Shown: positions 24,053-33,596 of the stretch, in pieces | Numbering within the stretch: the stretch's first letter is position 1 | Layout of the letters: every line of letters starts with the position of its first letter | NCBI GenBank assembly: GCA_003402705.1 | Contig: QQNF01000043.1 | Span: 1-36,077, forward strand | Direction of reading: 5' to 3' | Length of the DNA: 36,077 nucleotides | Source of the DNA: Verrucomicrobiota bacterium | GTDB lineage: Bacteria; Verrucomicrobiota; Verrucomicrobiia; Verrucomicrobiales; V1-33 | The notes under the pieces: generated by a model | The model's input: the letters and a program-made list of their open reading frames with translations, nothing else | Told to the model about the DNA's origin: nothing | Databases searched by the model: none | Made by a program: the position numbers and the translations under genes

Positions 24053-27000
24053 TCATTTACAAGCGTCGACAGCGACGGTGACACACTGCCCGACGTCTGG
24101 GAGCGTCGGTTTGGCCTCAATCCCGCGGACGCTTCTGACCGGCATCTGGACGGCGATCAGGACGGATACACCAATTGGAATGAGTTCGTCCTGCGCACAA
24201 ATCCGTCGGATCCCGCCGACGCCAGACAGCCCATCGTCTACGTGGCCCCGGACGGCAATGACGATGAAAGCACCGGCCCGCGAGGCACCTTCGCCCGTCC
24301 GTTCCAAACCATCGCCAAGGCCCTTCAGCAGTCCGATTCAAACCAGACCGCCAATGCCGCTGCCCTTACACGCATCGCCTTGCGTGACGGCATTTACTCC
24401 GGCTCCAGCAACCGAGTGGAAAACGTCGCCCTCGGCACCAATGGCCGCGGGGGCGCGCTGCACCTCATCGGGGCCCGCGGCACCATGTCCTCCTGCGAAT
24501 TCGTCCGCAATCAATGCGCCACCACCAGTTCCGGCTCCACCACCAATTCCGGCTCCGCCAGCGGCGGCGCCGTCTACCAGCGGGGCCGAGGAAATCCCGT
24601 GAACAACGGCACCGACTCTTTCTGGTTCCGCCGCTGCCTTTTCCGCGAGAACGAAGCCGGGAAACACGGCGGCGCGACGCGCAACAGCGGCGGCAGGATG
24701 TTCCTTTACTGGTGCGCCTTTGTGCGCAATACTGCCGGCGACGCTGGCGGAGCGCACGCTTCGTCGACCGGCTCCGCCACCGCCATCCGCGAGACAGATC
24801 TCAATCACTGCACGATCTTCGAAAACTACAGCCGCTTCGCCGGAGCCCTCCAGGTGCCACCTTCCACCACCACCCGACTCCTGAACTCGCTGCTCCACGG
24901 CAATGAGTCGCGTGAGAGCACTCCCGAGGCCAACCGTGTCGTGACCGCCAGCGCCAACACAAATGACCCAGTTGGCACCGTCGTCGTCTCCGGCACCAAT
25001 CACCAGGCCGGTGCCTTCGCGTCAGGCATCACCCCCGCGGCGGACAGTTACAGCGCCGTGCCCCGCATGGCATGGGACGGCATCCACTTGGCGAGCCCCA
25101 CCGCCACCAATGGCCAGAGCCTCCTCGGTCGCACCGTCGTAGCGCACAGCCTCGCCACAAATCCCATTGGGATGGGCGCGACACCGCCCACCGACTGGGA
25201 CAACGAACTACTCACGGCGAACGCAAGTTCGAGCACCGTCGTCCCGTCCGAAAGCGGCTGCGACGACTGGCGCGACAGCGACAGCGACCAGCTCCCCGAT
25301 TGGTACGAAACCCACATCGCCGCCCTCTCCGCCCGCGACGGCCTCAACTCAGTCAACGAGCTCACCCCCTCACTCGTGCTCTGGGGGAGCCGCTGGAACC
25401 TGCTGCAAATGCTCCAATTGGGTGCCGACCCCGGCCTGCCGGACGCTTCTCAGGCGGACACCGACGGTGATGGCCTCACCGATCCGCGGGAACGCCAACT
25501 CCTCACCCAGTTGTATCATTGGGACAGCGACGGAGACGGCATGGCCGACGGATGGGAGGATCGTTACAACCTTGACCCAAGGTCCGCCACAGGGTCCAAC
25601 GGCGCCGCCGCAGACATCGACGGTGATGGGCTCTCCAATCTCGATGAATCGCGGCACGGAACCAATCCGCACAGCGCGGACACCGACAGCGACGGTCGAT
25701 CCGACGCGCAGGAAACCCAGAACGGTTCGGACCCCGACACCTTCGACCAACCGGTTCCGCCCGGACACATGCGCCTCGTGCGATTCCGCTTCGGTGATCC
25801 CAGCGGGAGCCTTTCCGAAAAGTACCGCCTCGCCGTATCCGGATTCGACGGCCGCCAGTTCAGCAGCGTCAATACCGGGTTCAATATCGTCGACGGCGTC
25901 GATTGGCAGTTCCGCAGCGGCATCCGCTATGCGGTGTCGCTGCACTATCTCGCCACGAAGATGAGCGACGGCCTCATGCGCCCGCAGCCCGACTACGATT
26001 GCGAAGTCCTCATCGAAACCGATTCGACCCCGAATGGTCTATTCCAGCCGAGCGTCGCCATGGGCCCCAGAGTCAACTGGCGCACCGCTCCGAATCCGAG
26101 AGGCGAGTATTTCCCGATCACCCTGCGCCGCAACCCAGCCAACGGACTGGCCAGCCTGCCTCCGAGCACATGGATCGCCGACAATGAGAGCCACGTCCTC
26201 GGCCAGCACTGGAAACCGGACTTCCACAACTCGAAATTCGAGATCCAGGGGAAGTCTGCACTTTTGATGCCCGTGGAGATAGTCGATAAAGACAAGAAGG
26301 CAGTCTCCAAGCTTAAAGTCGGCAAGATGAGTGAAGCGGGTGTTCTCACAGGAACTGGAGCATCCGCGACGCTCGACATTGATAAAGACTCGGATCGGTT
26401 CTTTGTCCGCGTCGCTGGAGGCGGATCCTTGGGTGGCATCTCAATTAAAGTCTCCACGACAGACAATCCCGATCATAGCATTACCACCCCTTATAACGAC
26501 AACGCCACCCAGCTTGATCTTGAGACAGACGGTGAAGACACCATCACCAAATCTCTGCTAATGGTTTCCGATCATGTAGACGACCATCACCCGGTTGGCG
26601 GCATAGGGGACGATGCGATTGGGGACCGGACGCACCGAGTGCAGCTTGGCGGCAACTTTATGATAGAGGAGATTAAGATTAGTACAGGACCTTGGCAAGC
26701 TCTTGGCACGAAAGTCCCTGTGCCAGTAGAGAAATCAGTGGAGGTGACTACTGTCATTTTGCGTAACAAACCAGAGGCAGAGGGCGGTGTGGAACTGATT
26801 CCCCTGGCCGTCGTGACCAAGTTTTGGATGATTGCCATGGAGCGTTATGCTCAGTGTGGCGTCAGGCTTAACGTCACGCATGCTGGGATTAAAGACCCTC
26901 CAACCGGCGTCGATCTGATTGACGGGCTGAATTTAACTGATTCGTTTCCTGACGATTTTGAATCTGGAGAAGCTTTTGTTTCCAGAGAGGCTAAAGACCT

Positions 27001-27367
27001 CATAACTGGTTTAGGAACAGGAGGATCTAATACGGATATTCATGTCTTTTATGTGAACAGCATTAACCATGCAGGTTTCTCTCCTGATGGTGCCGCAATT
27101 GCCGATTTTGCGTACGCTCCCGGTGATGACGCATTCACCTACAACGTGGTGCTGACCAATTTAAACCTCTCGCCTTGGGGTGGCTATGCGGCGGCGCATG
27201 AACTTCGACACCTTTTGACGAATGGGGGCCACAAGGATTCTGACGGGACGACTTTTCCGCTTTGGCATCTGATGCACCCAGTGTTGGATACAAATGGAAT
27301 TAGCGGATCGCGACGGTTCAAGCAATCTGATGCAACCAGAATCCTTTCCAATCCACATGCGCACTAA
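24053..27367 (+). CDS. Large surface/secreted protein with TSP3 repeats, beta-helix and zincin-like C-terminus, 5' truncated
   Basis: The first usable start is the GTG at 24242 (1041 aa), but clear coding sequence in the same frame begins at 24053, just after a stop: an SDGDTLPDVWERRFGLNP calcium repeat, then DGDQDGYTNWNEF. The real 5' end and signal peptide are therefore lost at the repeat cluster. From 24242 the domains are a beta-helix of the DUF1565 type (VAPDGNDDESTGPRGTF..PFQTIAKAL, about 1-200), then TSP3/EF-hand-like repeats (about 345-505: DSDSDQLPDWYE, DTDGDGLTDPRE, DSDGDGMADGWED, DIDGDGLSNLDE), then a long unassigned region. The C-terminus has AAHELRHLLTNGGH (His 986, Glu 987) and LMHPV, resembling a zinc metallopeptidase site with a Met-turn-like motif. 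From about 26250 the DNA is AT-richer, suggesting a swapped C-terminal module. It overlaps the next gene by 11 bp. Confidence 0.75.
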   Translation, partial: SFTSVDSDGDTLPDVWERRFGLNPADASDRHLDGDQDGYTNWNEFVLRTNPSDPADARQPIVYVAPDGNDDESTGPRGTFARPFQTIAKALQQSDSNQTANAAALTRIALRDGIYSGSSNRVENVALGTNGRGGALHLIGARGTMSSCEFVRNQCATTSSGSTTNSGSASGGAVYQRGRGNPVNNGTDSFWFRRCLFRENEAGKHGGATRNSGGRMFLYWCAFVRNTAGDAGGAHASSTGSATAIRETDLNHCTIFENYSRFAGALQVPPSTTTRLLNSLLHGNESRESTPEANRVVTASANTNDPVGTVVVSGTNHQAGAFASGITPAADSYSAVPRMAWDGIHLASPTATNGQSLLGRTVVAHSLATNPIGMGATPPTDWDNELLTANASSSTVVPSESGCDDWRDSDSDQLPDWYETHIAALSARDGLNSVNELTPSLVLWGSRWNLLQMLQLGADPGLPDASQADTDGDGLTDPRERQLLTQLYHWDSDGDGMADGWEDRYNLDPRSATGSNGAAADIDGDGLSNLDESRHGTNPHSADTDSDGRSDAQETQNGSDPDTFDQPVPPGHMRLVRFRFGDPSGSLSEKYRLAVSGFDGRQFSSVNTGFNIVDGVDWQFRSGIRYAVSLHYLATKMSDGLMRPQPDYDCEVLIETDSTPNGLFQPSVAMGPRVNWRTAPNPRGEYFPITLRRNPANGLASLPPSTWIADNESHVLGQHWKPDFHNSKFEIQGKSALLMPVEIVDKDKKAVSKLKVGKMSEAGVLTGTGASATLDIDKDSDRFFVRVAGGGSLGGISIKVSTTDNPDHSITTPYNDNATQLDLETDGEDTITKSLLMVSDHVDDHHPVGGIGDDAIGDRTHRVQLGGNFMIEEIKISTGPWQALGTKVPVPVEKSVEVTTVILRNKPEAEGGVELIPLAVVTKFWMIAMERYAQCGVRLNVTHAGIKDPPTGVDLIDGLNLTDSFPDDFESGEAFVSREAKDLITGLGTGGSNTDIHVFYVNSINHAGFSPDGAAIADFAYAPGDDAFTYNVVLTNLNLSPWGGYAAAHELRHLLTNGGHKDSDGTTFPLWHLMHPVLDTNGISGSRRFKQSDATRILSNPHAH

Positions 27368-27953
27368 CGCTTTATTCAGAAGTTTCCTGATCCTTTTGAT
27401 GGCATCGTTTGCACATTTTCATTGCGTCCGAAGTGAAGAAAAGACTTTTTCGAAAGGGGAGATCCTCGCTCTACTTCCTCGTGGAATTGATATGGACCCT
27501 GAGGATATGCGAAAAGCTGAGAGACTGGTTTCAATTGGTCCTTCTGCCCACGAAGTTCTGGGTGCGGAACTGCTTCGCCTCGATGACTGGACTGCAGCAA
27601 GCAACATAATATCTGTCTTTGTGAGATCCAGCGGTGATAAGTCGATCGCCCGGAGATATCTGGTCCGATTTCTGGAAATTTCAAGAAACGAAGATCCGTG
27701 GACCAACGTGCGGACACAAGCAGCCGCGGCAATTCGCAAACTCGAGGTAGCCCAGACGGCGCAATCCCCAACTCAGAAAGAAATCGATACTCATGGACCA
27801 GAGCAGTCGATACAAATGCCAAAGCTAGCCGAATTCAAGCCCGCACTCACAACGAGCGAAGGTCCGCCCTCATCAACGTCGTGGAGAATCATCGTGGTGT
27901 TGATTGTCGCGGTTTGTGGCCTGCTGTGGATGGCGCTCAAGCGGCGTTCGTGA
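27357..27953 (+). CDS. Membrane-anchored protein of unknown function, coupled to the zincin-like gene
   Basis: 198 aa from the ATG at 27357, inside the end of the previous gene (11-bp overlap), so it is translationally coupled. The N-terminal hydrophobic segment (LFRSFLILLMASFAHFHCVRS) is a signal peptide or anchor. The middle is a helical domain of about 100 residues (ILALLPRGIDMDPEDM..ERLVSIGP..LGAELLRLDDWTAASNII) that resembles HEAT-like packing but is not recognised. A Pro/Ser/Thr-rich stretch precedes a C-terminal membrane helix (WRIIVVLIVAVCGLLWMAL) with a KRRS end. The topology puts the helical domain in the periplasm, facing the exported protease-like partner, so an inhibitor, immunity or chaperone role is plausible, but this is inference from position only. 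Low GC matches the neighbouring 3' half. Confidence 0.72.
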   Translation: MRTNALFRSFLILLMASFAHFHCVRSEEKTFSKGEILALLPRGIDMDPEDMRKAERLVSIGPSAHEVLGAELLRLDDWTAASNIISVFVRSSGDKSIARRYLVRFLEISRNEDPWTNVRTQAAAAIRKLEVAQTAQSPTQKEIDTHGPEQSIQMPKLAEFKPALTTSEGPPSSTSWRIIVVLIVAVCGLLWMALKRRS

Positions 27954-28224
27954 GCGGTGGGCACGTGCAATGCGGCTTCGGTCGCCAACGCTTCGCCCCA
28001 CAGCGCCCGGGCCTGAGCCGGCGGGCATTCAGTTCTTTCGGCGTGCTTGATCTCAATCGGTTCGGCTGAAGCGTCTGGTTCATGTGGCCGCACGAGACGC
28101 AACCTCGCCAGCAAATTCATCACCAGCCACTCAGCCACCCATCATGCGGCAATCCCAAACACATATCACGTACCGCATTTCTACTTGCCGCCGCATCCCA
28201 TCACCCTATCCTCCTCGCACCCCC
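27954..28224. other. Gap with unresolved antisense reading frame
   Basis: A minus-strand frame (27791-28138) antisense to the end of the membrane gene carries a repetitive-looking Ala/Glu-rich product (RPHEPDASAEP, ALWGEALATEAALHVPTAHE). It has no domain and half of it is antisense to a better gene. I suspect a dispersed intergenic repeat rather than a gene. No terminator is seen. Confidence 0.35.
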
Positions 28225-28960
28225 ATGCTCGACGAGGACCCATTCCACGCCCACGACCGTCTCTTCCGCGCCGGCCTCTCCAACCCAGCCGCAGCCGCCG
28301 CCTTTCTCATCGACCGACTCCCACCTGAGGTCGCCGCACGCATCGACTGGAGCACCCTCAAAATCGAACCCGGCTCATTCGTCGACCCTGACCTCCACCT
28401 CTCCGAATCCGACCTCCTCTTCTCAGCCAAAGCGGACGGACGCGACATCGGCATCTACGTCCTCTTCGTTATACATCCAGCTCGCCGCCCTCCCCTTCGA
28501 GGCCATCCGCAGCACCCCCGACGGCATCCTCGTGCTCCGTATCCTCAAGGCCGAACGCTCCGGCCAACTCCTCACCGACCCTATCTGGGACGACGAACTC
28601 CTCCGAATGGTCCTTCTCGACACCTTTCACCTCGCCGTCAGCTACATGTACAGCCGCGACTCCGTTGACAACGATTCCCTTTTCCATAAAATCAAATCCA
28701 TCGGTTCTGAACCCCACCGCGCCGCCGCCATGACTCTCGCCCAGAAACTTCACCAGGATGGCCGCATCGAAGGTCGTGAGGATGGCCGCATGGAAGAGCG
28801 CCGCCAATCCGTCCTCGAAGCCCTTGATCTCCGCTTCGGCCCCATCCCCGACGGCCTCCGCGACTCCCTCAACGCCATCGCCGATCCCGAAAAACTCCGC
28901 GCTCTCCTCCGCGCCGCCATCGTCTCCGATTCCCTCGAATCCTTCGCCAGCTCGCTCTGA
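28225..28960 (+). pseudogene. Broken Rpn family (PD-(D/E)XK) gene
   Basis: The ATG at 28225 opens a typical Rpn N-terminus: DPFHAHDRLFRAGLSNP, AAAFLIDRLPPEVAARIDWSTL, EPGSFVDPDLHLSESDLLFS and IGIYVLF. In family members this runs on into an EHQS-type nuclease motif, but here at about 28468 the frame is lost. The continuation is in the next frame, starting SLYIQLAALPFEAIRS, through LKAERSGQLL and TFHLAVSYMYSRDS, to the EGREDGR linker and a helical end at 28960. Compared with the intact 337-aa relative at 18671-19684, roughly a hundred residues including the catalytic core are missing. A deletion plus a one-base frame change explains this better than sequencing error, since error would not remove the core. 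C-ending codons show it is a native gene that decayed. Confidence 0.78.
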
Positions 28961-29061
28961 TTAATCATGGCAACTATCCGGTGCGCGCAATCATCGTCTA
29001 TCACTCAGGTGGCCCCTGTATGGACATTCATCGCTCACCGTTCTGGCTGCCGAGACCAACC

Positions 29062-29160
29062 TCCGCCCGCGACGGCCTGAACTCGCCTGACCATGTCACC
29101 CCCTCGCTCGTGCTCTGGGGGAGCCGGCGGAACCTCCAGCAAATGCTCCAATTCGGCGCC
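29062..29160 (+). pseudogene. 99-bp remnant of a second copy of the TSP3/beta-helix protein gene
   Basis: Aligns without gaps, in the same frame sense, to 25328-25426 inside the large gene, with about 16 mismatches by eye. Both encode SARDGLNS...TPSLVLWGSR.NL.QMLQ.GA. Outside these limits similarity stops at once. No start or flanking domain survives, so it is a fragment left after deletion or recombination. The rest of the 306-base gap (28961-29266) holds nothing else I can identify. Confidence 0.8.
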
Positions 29161-29266
29161 CTGCTGAAATCATTCCTCGCCGACCCCTGCCGCCAAGTCC
29201 ACGCCAACGCCTCACGGCCTCTCATCCGGTCAGGCGAATCCGAAGCCGGCTCCGCTTGACTCCCCC

Positions 29267-30688
29267 TCACCCCACCAACTCCCCTACCAGCTTCCCGTGG
29301 ATATCCGTCAGCCGGAAATCCCGTCCCTGGAACCGGTACGTCAGTCGCTCGTGGTCAATCCCCAGCTGGTGCAGCAGCGTCGCATTGAAATCATGCACAT
29401 GCACCGGATCCCGCACGATGTTATAGCAGAACTCGTCGGTCTCCCCGTGAACCAGCCCGCCCTTGAACCCGCCTCCCGCCACCCAGACCGAAAAACACCG
29501 CCCGTGGTGATCCCGCCCGAACCCCGGATTGCTGATGCTCCCCTGCACATACGCCGTCCGCCCGAACTCTCCGGCAAACACCACGATCGTATCCTCCAGC
29601 AACCCTCGCTGCTTCAGATCCTGCACCAGCGCCGAACTCGCCTGGTCCACATCATGGCACTGCTTCGGTAAGTGATTCTTCAAATCACCATGCTGGTCCC
29701 AGCCGCGGTGATACAACTGCACAAACCGCACCCCGCGCTCGCTCATCCTCCGCGCCAGCAGGCAATTGTATGCATAACTCCCCGGGGTCTTCACCTCCGG
29801 CCCGTACAGATCCAGCACATGCTGCGGCTCCTTCGACAAATCCGTCAACTCCGGCACACTCGCCTGCATGCGGTACGCCATCTCATACTGATGAATCCGC
29901 GTCGCCGTCTCCGGATCATTCAGCGCCCCGGACGTCAATTGGTTCAACTCTCCCAGCGTGTCCAGTTGCTCCCTCCTAGCCTCCCGCGTCAACCCCGCCG
30001 GATTCTCCAGATACAGCACCGGATCCCCCTGGCTCCGGAACTTCACTCCCTGATAACTCCCCGGCAGAAACCCCGCCCCCCACAACCTCGAAAACAACGG
30101 CTGATCCGTCCGGTTCCCGCTCCCCTGCGAAATCAGCACCACAAACGACGGCAGATTCTCATTCGTACTCCCCAGCCCGTAACTCAGCCACGACCCGAAA
30201 CACGGCCGCCCCGGCTGCTGGCTCCCCGTCTGAATAAACGTGATCGCAGGGTCATGATTGATCGCCTCCGTGTTCAATGTCTTGATCAGACAGATGTCAT
30301 CCGCAATCTTCCCCGTGTGCGGCAGCAGTTCGCTCAGCGGCATCCCGCTCTTCCCATGCCGCGCAAATCCCCACTGCGCCGACGCCACCGGAAACGCACT
30401 CTGCCCCGACGTCATCCCCGTAATCCGCTGCCCCATCCGCACCGATGCCGGCAACTCCTTCCCCTGGTGCGCCGCCATCGCCGGCTTGTGATCAAACAAA
30501 TCAATGTGCGACGGCGCGCCCGATTGATGCAGGTAAATCACCCGCTTCGCCTTCGCCGGCAGATGCAGGCCGCCACCAGCCTCCGCCGCCCGCCCCATCA
30601 GCGATGCCAGCGCCGTCGTCCCCATGAACGATGCCGCGCCTTTCAGAAATACCCGGCGGTTGCCCGCATGTAACAAGGGAAAGTCCAT
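29267..30688 (-). CDS. DUF1501 domain protein, Tat-exported
   Basis: 473 aa. The N-terminus has a twin-arginine signal, [21 protein letters not shown], so the protein is exported folded. The body belongs to the DUF1501 group, related to sulfatase/alkaline-phosphatase-like folds: [87 protein letters not shown] and [17 protein letters not shown]. The order is near-universal in Planctomycetes/Verrucomicrobia, where DUF1501 genes follow DUF1549/DUF1553 cytochrome genes. The enzymatic role is not established. The start lies 22 bp after the preceding stop, so it is in one operon with 30711-33545. Codons are G-ending as expected for this strand. Confidence 0.93.
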   Translation of the reverse strand: MDFPLLHAGNRRVFLKGAASFMGTTALASLMGRAAEAGGGLHLPAKAKRVIYLHQSGAPSHIDLFDHKPAMAAHQGKELPASVRMGQRITGMTSGQSAFPVASAQWGFARHGKSGMPLSELLPHTGKIADDICLIKTLNTEAINHDPAITFIQTGSQQPGRPCFGSWLSYGLGSTNENLPSFVVLISQGSGNRTDQPLFSRLWGAGFLPGSYQGVKFRSQGDPVLYLENPAGLTREARREQLDTLGELNQLTSGALNDPETATRIHQYEMAYRMQASVPELTDLSKEPQHVLDLYGPEVKTPGSYAYNCLLARRMSERGVRFVQLYHRGWDQHGDLKNHLPKQCHDVDQASSALVQDLKQRGLLEDTIVVFAGEFGRTAYVQGSISNPGFGRDHHGRCFSVWVAGGGFKGGLVHGETDEFCYNIVRDPVHVHDFNATLLHQLGIDHERLTYRFQGRDFRLTDIHGKLVGELVG

Positions 30689-30710
30689 AATGTGTCAGGG
30701 TTGCCAGCCT

Positions 30711-33545
30711 TCAGTTGCTGATGGTTTCGTCCAGATTGAGCAGGGTCGACGCCACCACCGTCCACGCCGCCAGTTCCCACGCAGGAATCTTCTCGTCCCT
30801 CGCCCCTTCTCCTACCAGGATCAATTTCTCCGCCTCCCCGGGTGCCGCCCGGAACCGCGCCACCTGCCGCTCCAGCAACCCACCCAGCGCCGACAATTCC
30901 CTCTCACCCGCACGCCTCGACGTGCACAGCCGGAACCCCGCCGCCAACCGCGCCTTCTCATCCGCGCCCGACTTGATCATTCGCTCCGCCAGCACCCGCG
31001 CCGCCTCCAGATACACCGGATCATTCAGCAGCACCAGCGCCTGCAATGGCGTGCTCGTCACCGCCCGCTCCGCCGTGCAGATCTCCCGGTCCGGCGCATC
31101 AAACGTCGTTAGCGACGGCGGCGGACACGTCCGCTTCCAGAATGTGTACAATCCCCGCCGATACGCGTCCGCTCCCTTGCTCGGCGTATACACCTGCCCC
31201 GTCCAGTTGCCCGAATCCTCACGCTTCGACAGTTCTTCCCACAACCCCGGAGGCTGCGGCGGAAACACGCTCGGCCCGCCCACTTTCGCATTCAGCAGCC
31301 CGCTCACCGCCAGCGCGTTGTCCCTCACAAATTCCGCCGCCAATCGATGCCTCGGCCCGTGCGACAGCAACCGGTTCTCCGGATCTTTCTCCAATGCCTC
31401 CGGCGTCGCCGCCGCCGACTGCCGGTAACTGTGACTCGTCACCAGCATCCTCACCAATCGCTTCACATCCCACCCGCTCTCCCGGAAATCCACCGCCAGC
31501 CAATCCAGCAGCTCCGGATGACTCGGATACTCTCCCTGCAATCCGAAATCATTCACCGTCTTCACCAGCCCGCGCCCGAAAAACATCGACCACATCCGGT
31601 TCACCGTCACCCGCGCCAGCAACGGATGCTCCGCCCCCGTCAGCCACGCCGCCAATGCCCGCCGGTCTCCCGGCGCGCCCTCCGGCAACCCGCCCAGCGC
31701 CGCCGGCACCCCCGGCACCGTCTTCTCACCCTTCACATCATACTGCCCTCTCTCTAGCATGTAAGTGTCCCGCGGCTTCTCCATCTGCTGCATCACCATC
31801 ACCGTCGGAAATCCCCGCCGCACCTGCTCCAATTCCCTCCGCTTCTCATCCACCGACCCCTGCCCTCCCGCCAGCGCCGCATCCATCGTCACCGCCAGCC
31901 GGAATCTCCCGATCGCATGCAGCGCCACCGGACTCTCAAACCGCAACCGCACCACCATCTTCCCGCCCGCCGCCCGGAACGGCTCGCTAGCAAACCACGC
32001 CTTGTCCCCCGCATGCCGATCATTCCCATCGACCGCCCAACCAGTCCCCGACTTCCCGTCCACCGCCTGCCCGATCTCATAACCTTTCTGCGAATAACTC
32101 GCCGCCGCACGCGTCAGCTTCACTCCCTCCACCTCCATCTCCGACAACACAAAATTCCCGTTCGTCGCCCGACCCGGCCCATTCCCCGCCAGCGTCGCAT
32201 CTGTCAGGGTCTCCAGCCGGATCCCCCGAATCTCCCCAGCCGGCACTTCGCACTCCACCTCATAAACATCCGTCGCCCCCTGCGGCCCCTTCGCCAGCAC
32301 CGACTGATCCGCCTGGCGCTCCAGCACCGCACCACCACTCGACTCCATCTTCACAGGCACCGCCACCACCCACCCGCGCTCGCCATCCGCACCGCCCGCG
32401 CTCTCCGCCGCCTTGATCTCCGCCTCGAGTTCCGCGATCCTCGCCTCCTGCTCCGCCGTCGGCACACTCAGCACCGGCTCCGCATTCCCCCGGTTCCCAT
32501 CCAGCCCACGCTCCGGCACCGCATTGAAATACGCATACAGCGAATAAAAATCCCGCATCGTCAGCGGGTCATACTTGTGATCATGACACTGCGCACAATT
32601 CATCGTCAGCCCCAGAAACACCGTCGAAAACGTGTTCACCCGGTCCACCATGTAGGCATTCAGATACTCCTCGGCAATCGCCCCGCCCTCGAAGTTGATC
32701 ATGTTGTTCCTCACAAACCCGGTCGCAATCACCTGCTCCCGCGCCGCCTTCGGCATCAGATCCCCTGACAACTGCTCCCTCACAAACTGATCGAACGGCT
32801 GATTCCGGCTGAATGCCTCAATCACCCAGTCCCGCCAGATCCACATCTCCCGACCGCTGTCCAGGTGATACCCGTGCGTGTCCGCATACCGCGCCAGATC
32901 CAGCCAGTGCTGCGCCATCCGCTCGCCGTACGCCGCTGTCCCTAGCAACCGATCCACCGCCTTCTCGTACGCATCCCCAGACCCATCCTCCAGAAACGCA
33001 TCCAGTTCCTCCACCGTCGGCGGCACCCCCGTCAGATCCAGCGTCACCCGCCGCAGCAACCGCTCCCGGTCCGCCTCGCCCCGCGCCTTCCATCCTTCCT
33101 TCTCCAGCCGCGCCAGCACAAACGCATCCACCGCATTCCGCACCACCGCACCATCCCCTAACACCGCACTCCCCGCCGCCACCTCCGGCACCGCCGCCCG
33201 CCGCGGCACCTCAAACGCCCAATGCTTCGCATACCCAGCCCCATTCGCGATCCACGACTGCAACACCGCCACTTCCTTCTCCGCCAGCGGCCGCTTCACC
33301 TTCGGCGGCGGCATCACTTCATCAGGATCCGTCGACACAATCCGCGCCTTCACTTCCTCCGCATCCCATCCCGGTTGGTCCAGCCGCAGCTTCGCCTCCC
33401 GCTTCTTCTCGTCCGGCCCGTGACAGCTGTAACACTTGTCCGACAGCACCGGCCGCACGTCACGGTTGAAATCCGGGCCCGCAGCACGGGCACGCAGAAC
33501 CACACCCGGCCCAATGGCAAGAATCAGCAGAACTCTCAGTCGCAT
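30711..33545 (-). CDS. Planctomycete-type cytochrome with DUF1549 and DUF1553 (PSD1-type) domains
   Basis: 944 aa with a signal peptide (MRLRVLLILAIGPGVVLRARAAG). A planctomycete cytochrome c domain (about 25-110) carries the heme motif CYSCH (38-42) and EVMPPPKVKRPL. DUF1549 follows (about 130-350: NAVDAFVLARLEKEGW, RRVTLDLTGVPPT, WLDLARYADTHGYH, FVRNNMINFEGGAIAEEYL) and contains a second CxxCH (MNCAQCHDHKYDP). An inserted beta domain (about 395-560) has a galactose-binding-like look, then DUF1553 (about 640-900: ALAAWLTGAEHPLLARVTVNRMW, FFGRGLVKTVNDFGLQGE, HRLAAEFVRDNAL, STPLQALVLLNDP). The pairing with DUF1501 suggests a periplasmic redox complex; some such pairs sit in polysaccharide-use loci, but the substrate here is unknown. 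It lies 51 bp after the TIM-barrel gene. Confidence 0.93.
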   Translation of the reverse strand: MRLRVLLILAIGPGVVLRARAAGPDFNRDVRPVLSDKCYSCHGPDEKKREAKLRLDQPGWDAEEVKARIVSTDPDEVMPPPKVKRPLAEKEVAVLQSWIANGAGYAKHWAFEVPRRAAVPEVAAGSAVLGDGAVVRNAVDAFVLARLEKEGWKARGEADRERLLRRVTLDLTGVPPTVEELDAFLEDGSGDAYEKAVDRLLGTAAYGERMAQHWLDLARYADTHGYHLDSGREMWIWRDWVIEAFSRNQPFDQFVREQLSGDLMPKAAREQVIATGFVRNNMINFEGGAIAEEYLNAYMVDRVNTFSTVFLGLTMNCAQCHDHKYDPLTMRDFYSLYAYFNAVPERGLDGNRGNAEPVLSVPTAEQEARIAELEAEIKAAESAGGADGERGWVVAVPVKMESSGGAVLERQADQSVLAKGPQGATDVYEVECEVPAGEIRGIRLETLTDATLAGNGPGRATNGNFVLSEMEVEGVKLTRAAASYSQKGYEIGQAVDGKSGTGWAVDGNDRHAGDKAWFASEPFRAAGGKMVVRLRFESPVALHAIGRFRLAVTMDAALAGGQGSVDEKRRELEQVRRGFPTVMVMQQMEKPRDTYMLERGQYDVKGEKTVPGVPAALGGLPEGAPGDRRALAAWLTGAEHPLLARVTVNRMWSMFFGRGLVKTVNDFGLQGEYPSHPELLDWLAVDFRESGWDVKRLVRMLVTSHSYRQSAAATPEALEKDPENRLLSHGPRHRLAAEFVRDNALAVSGLLNAKVGGPSVFPPQPPGLWEELSKREDSGNWTGQVYTPSKGADAYRRGLYTFWKRTCPPPSLTTFDAPDREICTAERAVTSTPLQALVLLNDPVYLEAARVLAERMIKSGADEKARLAAGFRLCTSRRAGERELSALGGLLERQVARFRAAPGEAEKLILVGEGARDEKIPAWELAAWTVVASTLLNLDETISN

Positions 33546-33596
33546 GCGTCCCTATACGGTCCGCATCACCTCGATGTTTGCCCCAATTTTCTCCCC

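Noticed and set aside
27791..28138. Minus-strand frame of 115 codons overlapping the membrane protein gene
   Set aside because: Half of it is antisense to a coupled gene with signal and membrane segments; the rest is repetitive and without a domain, more likely a repeat.
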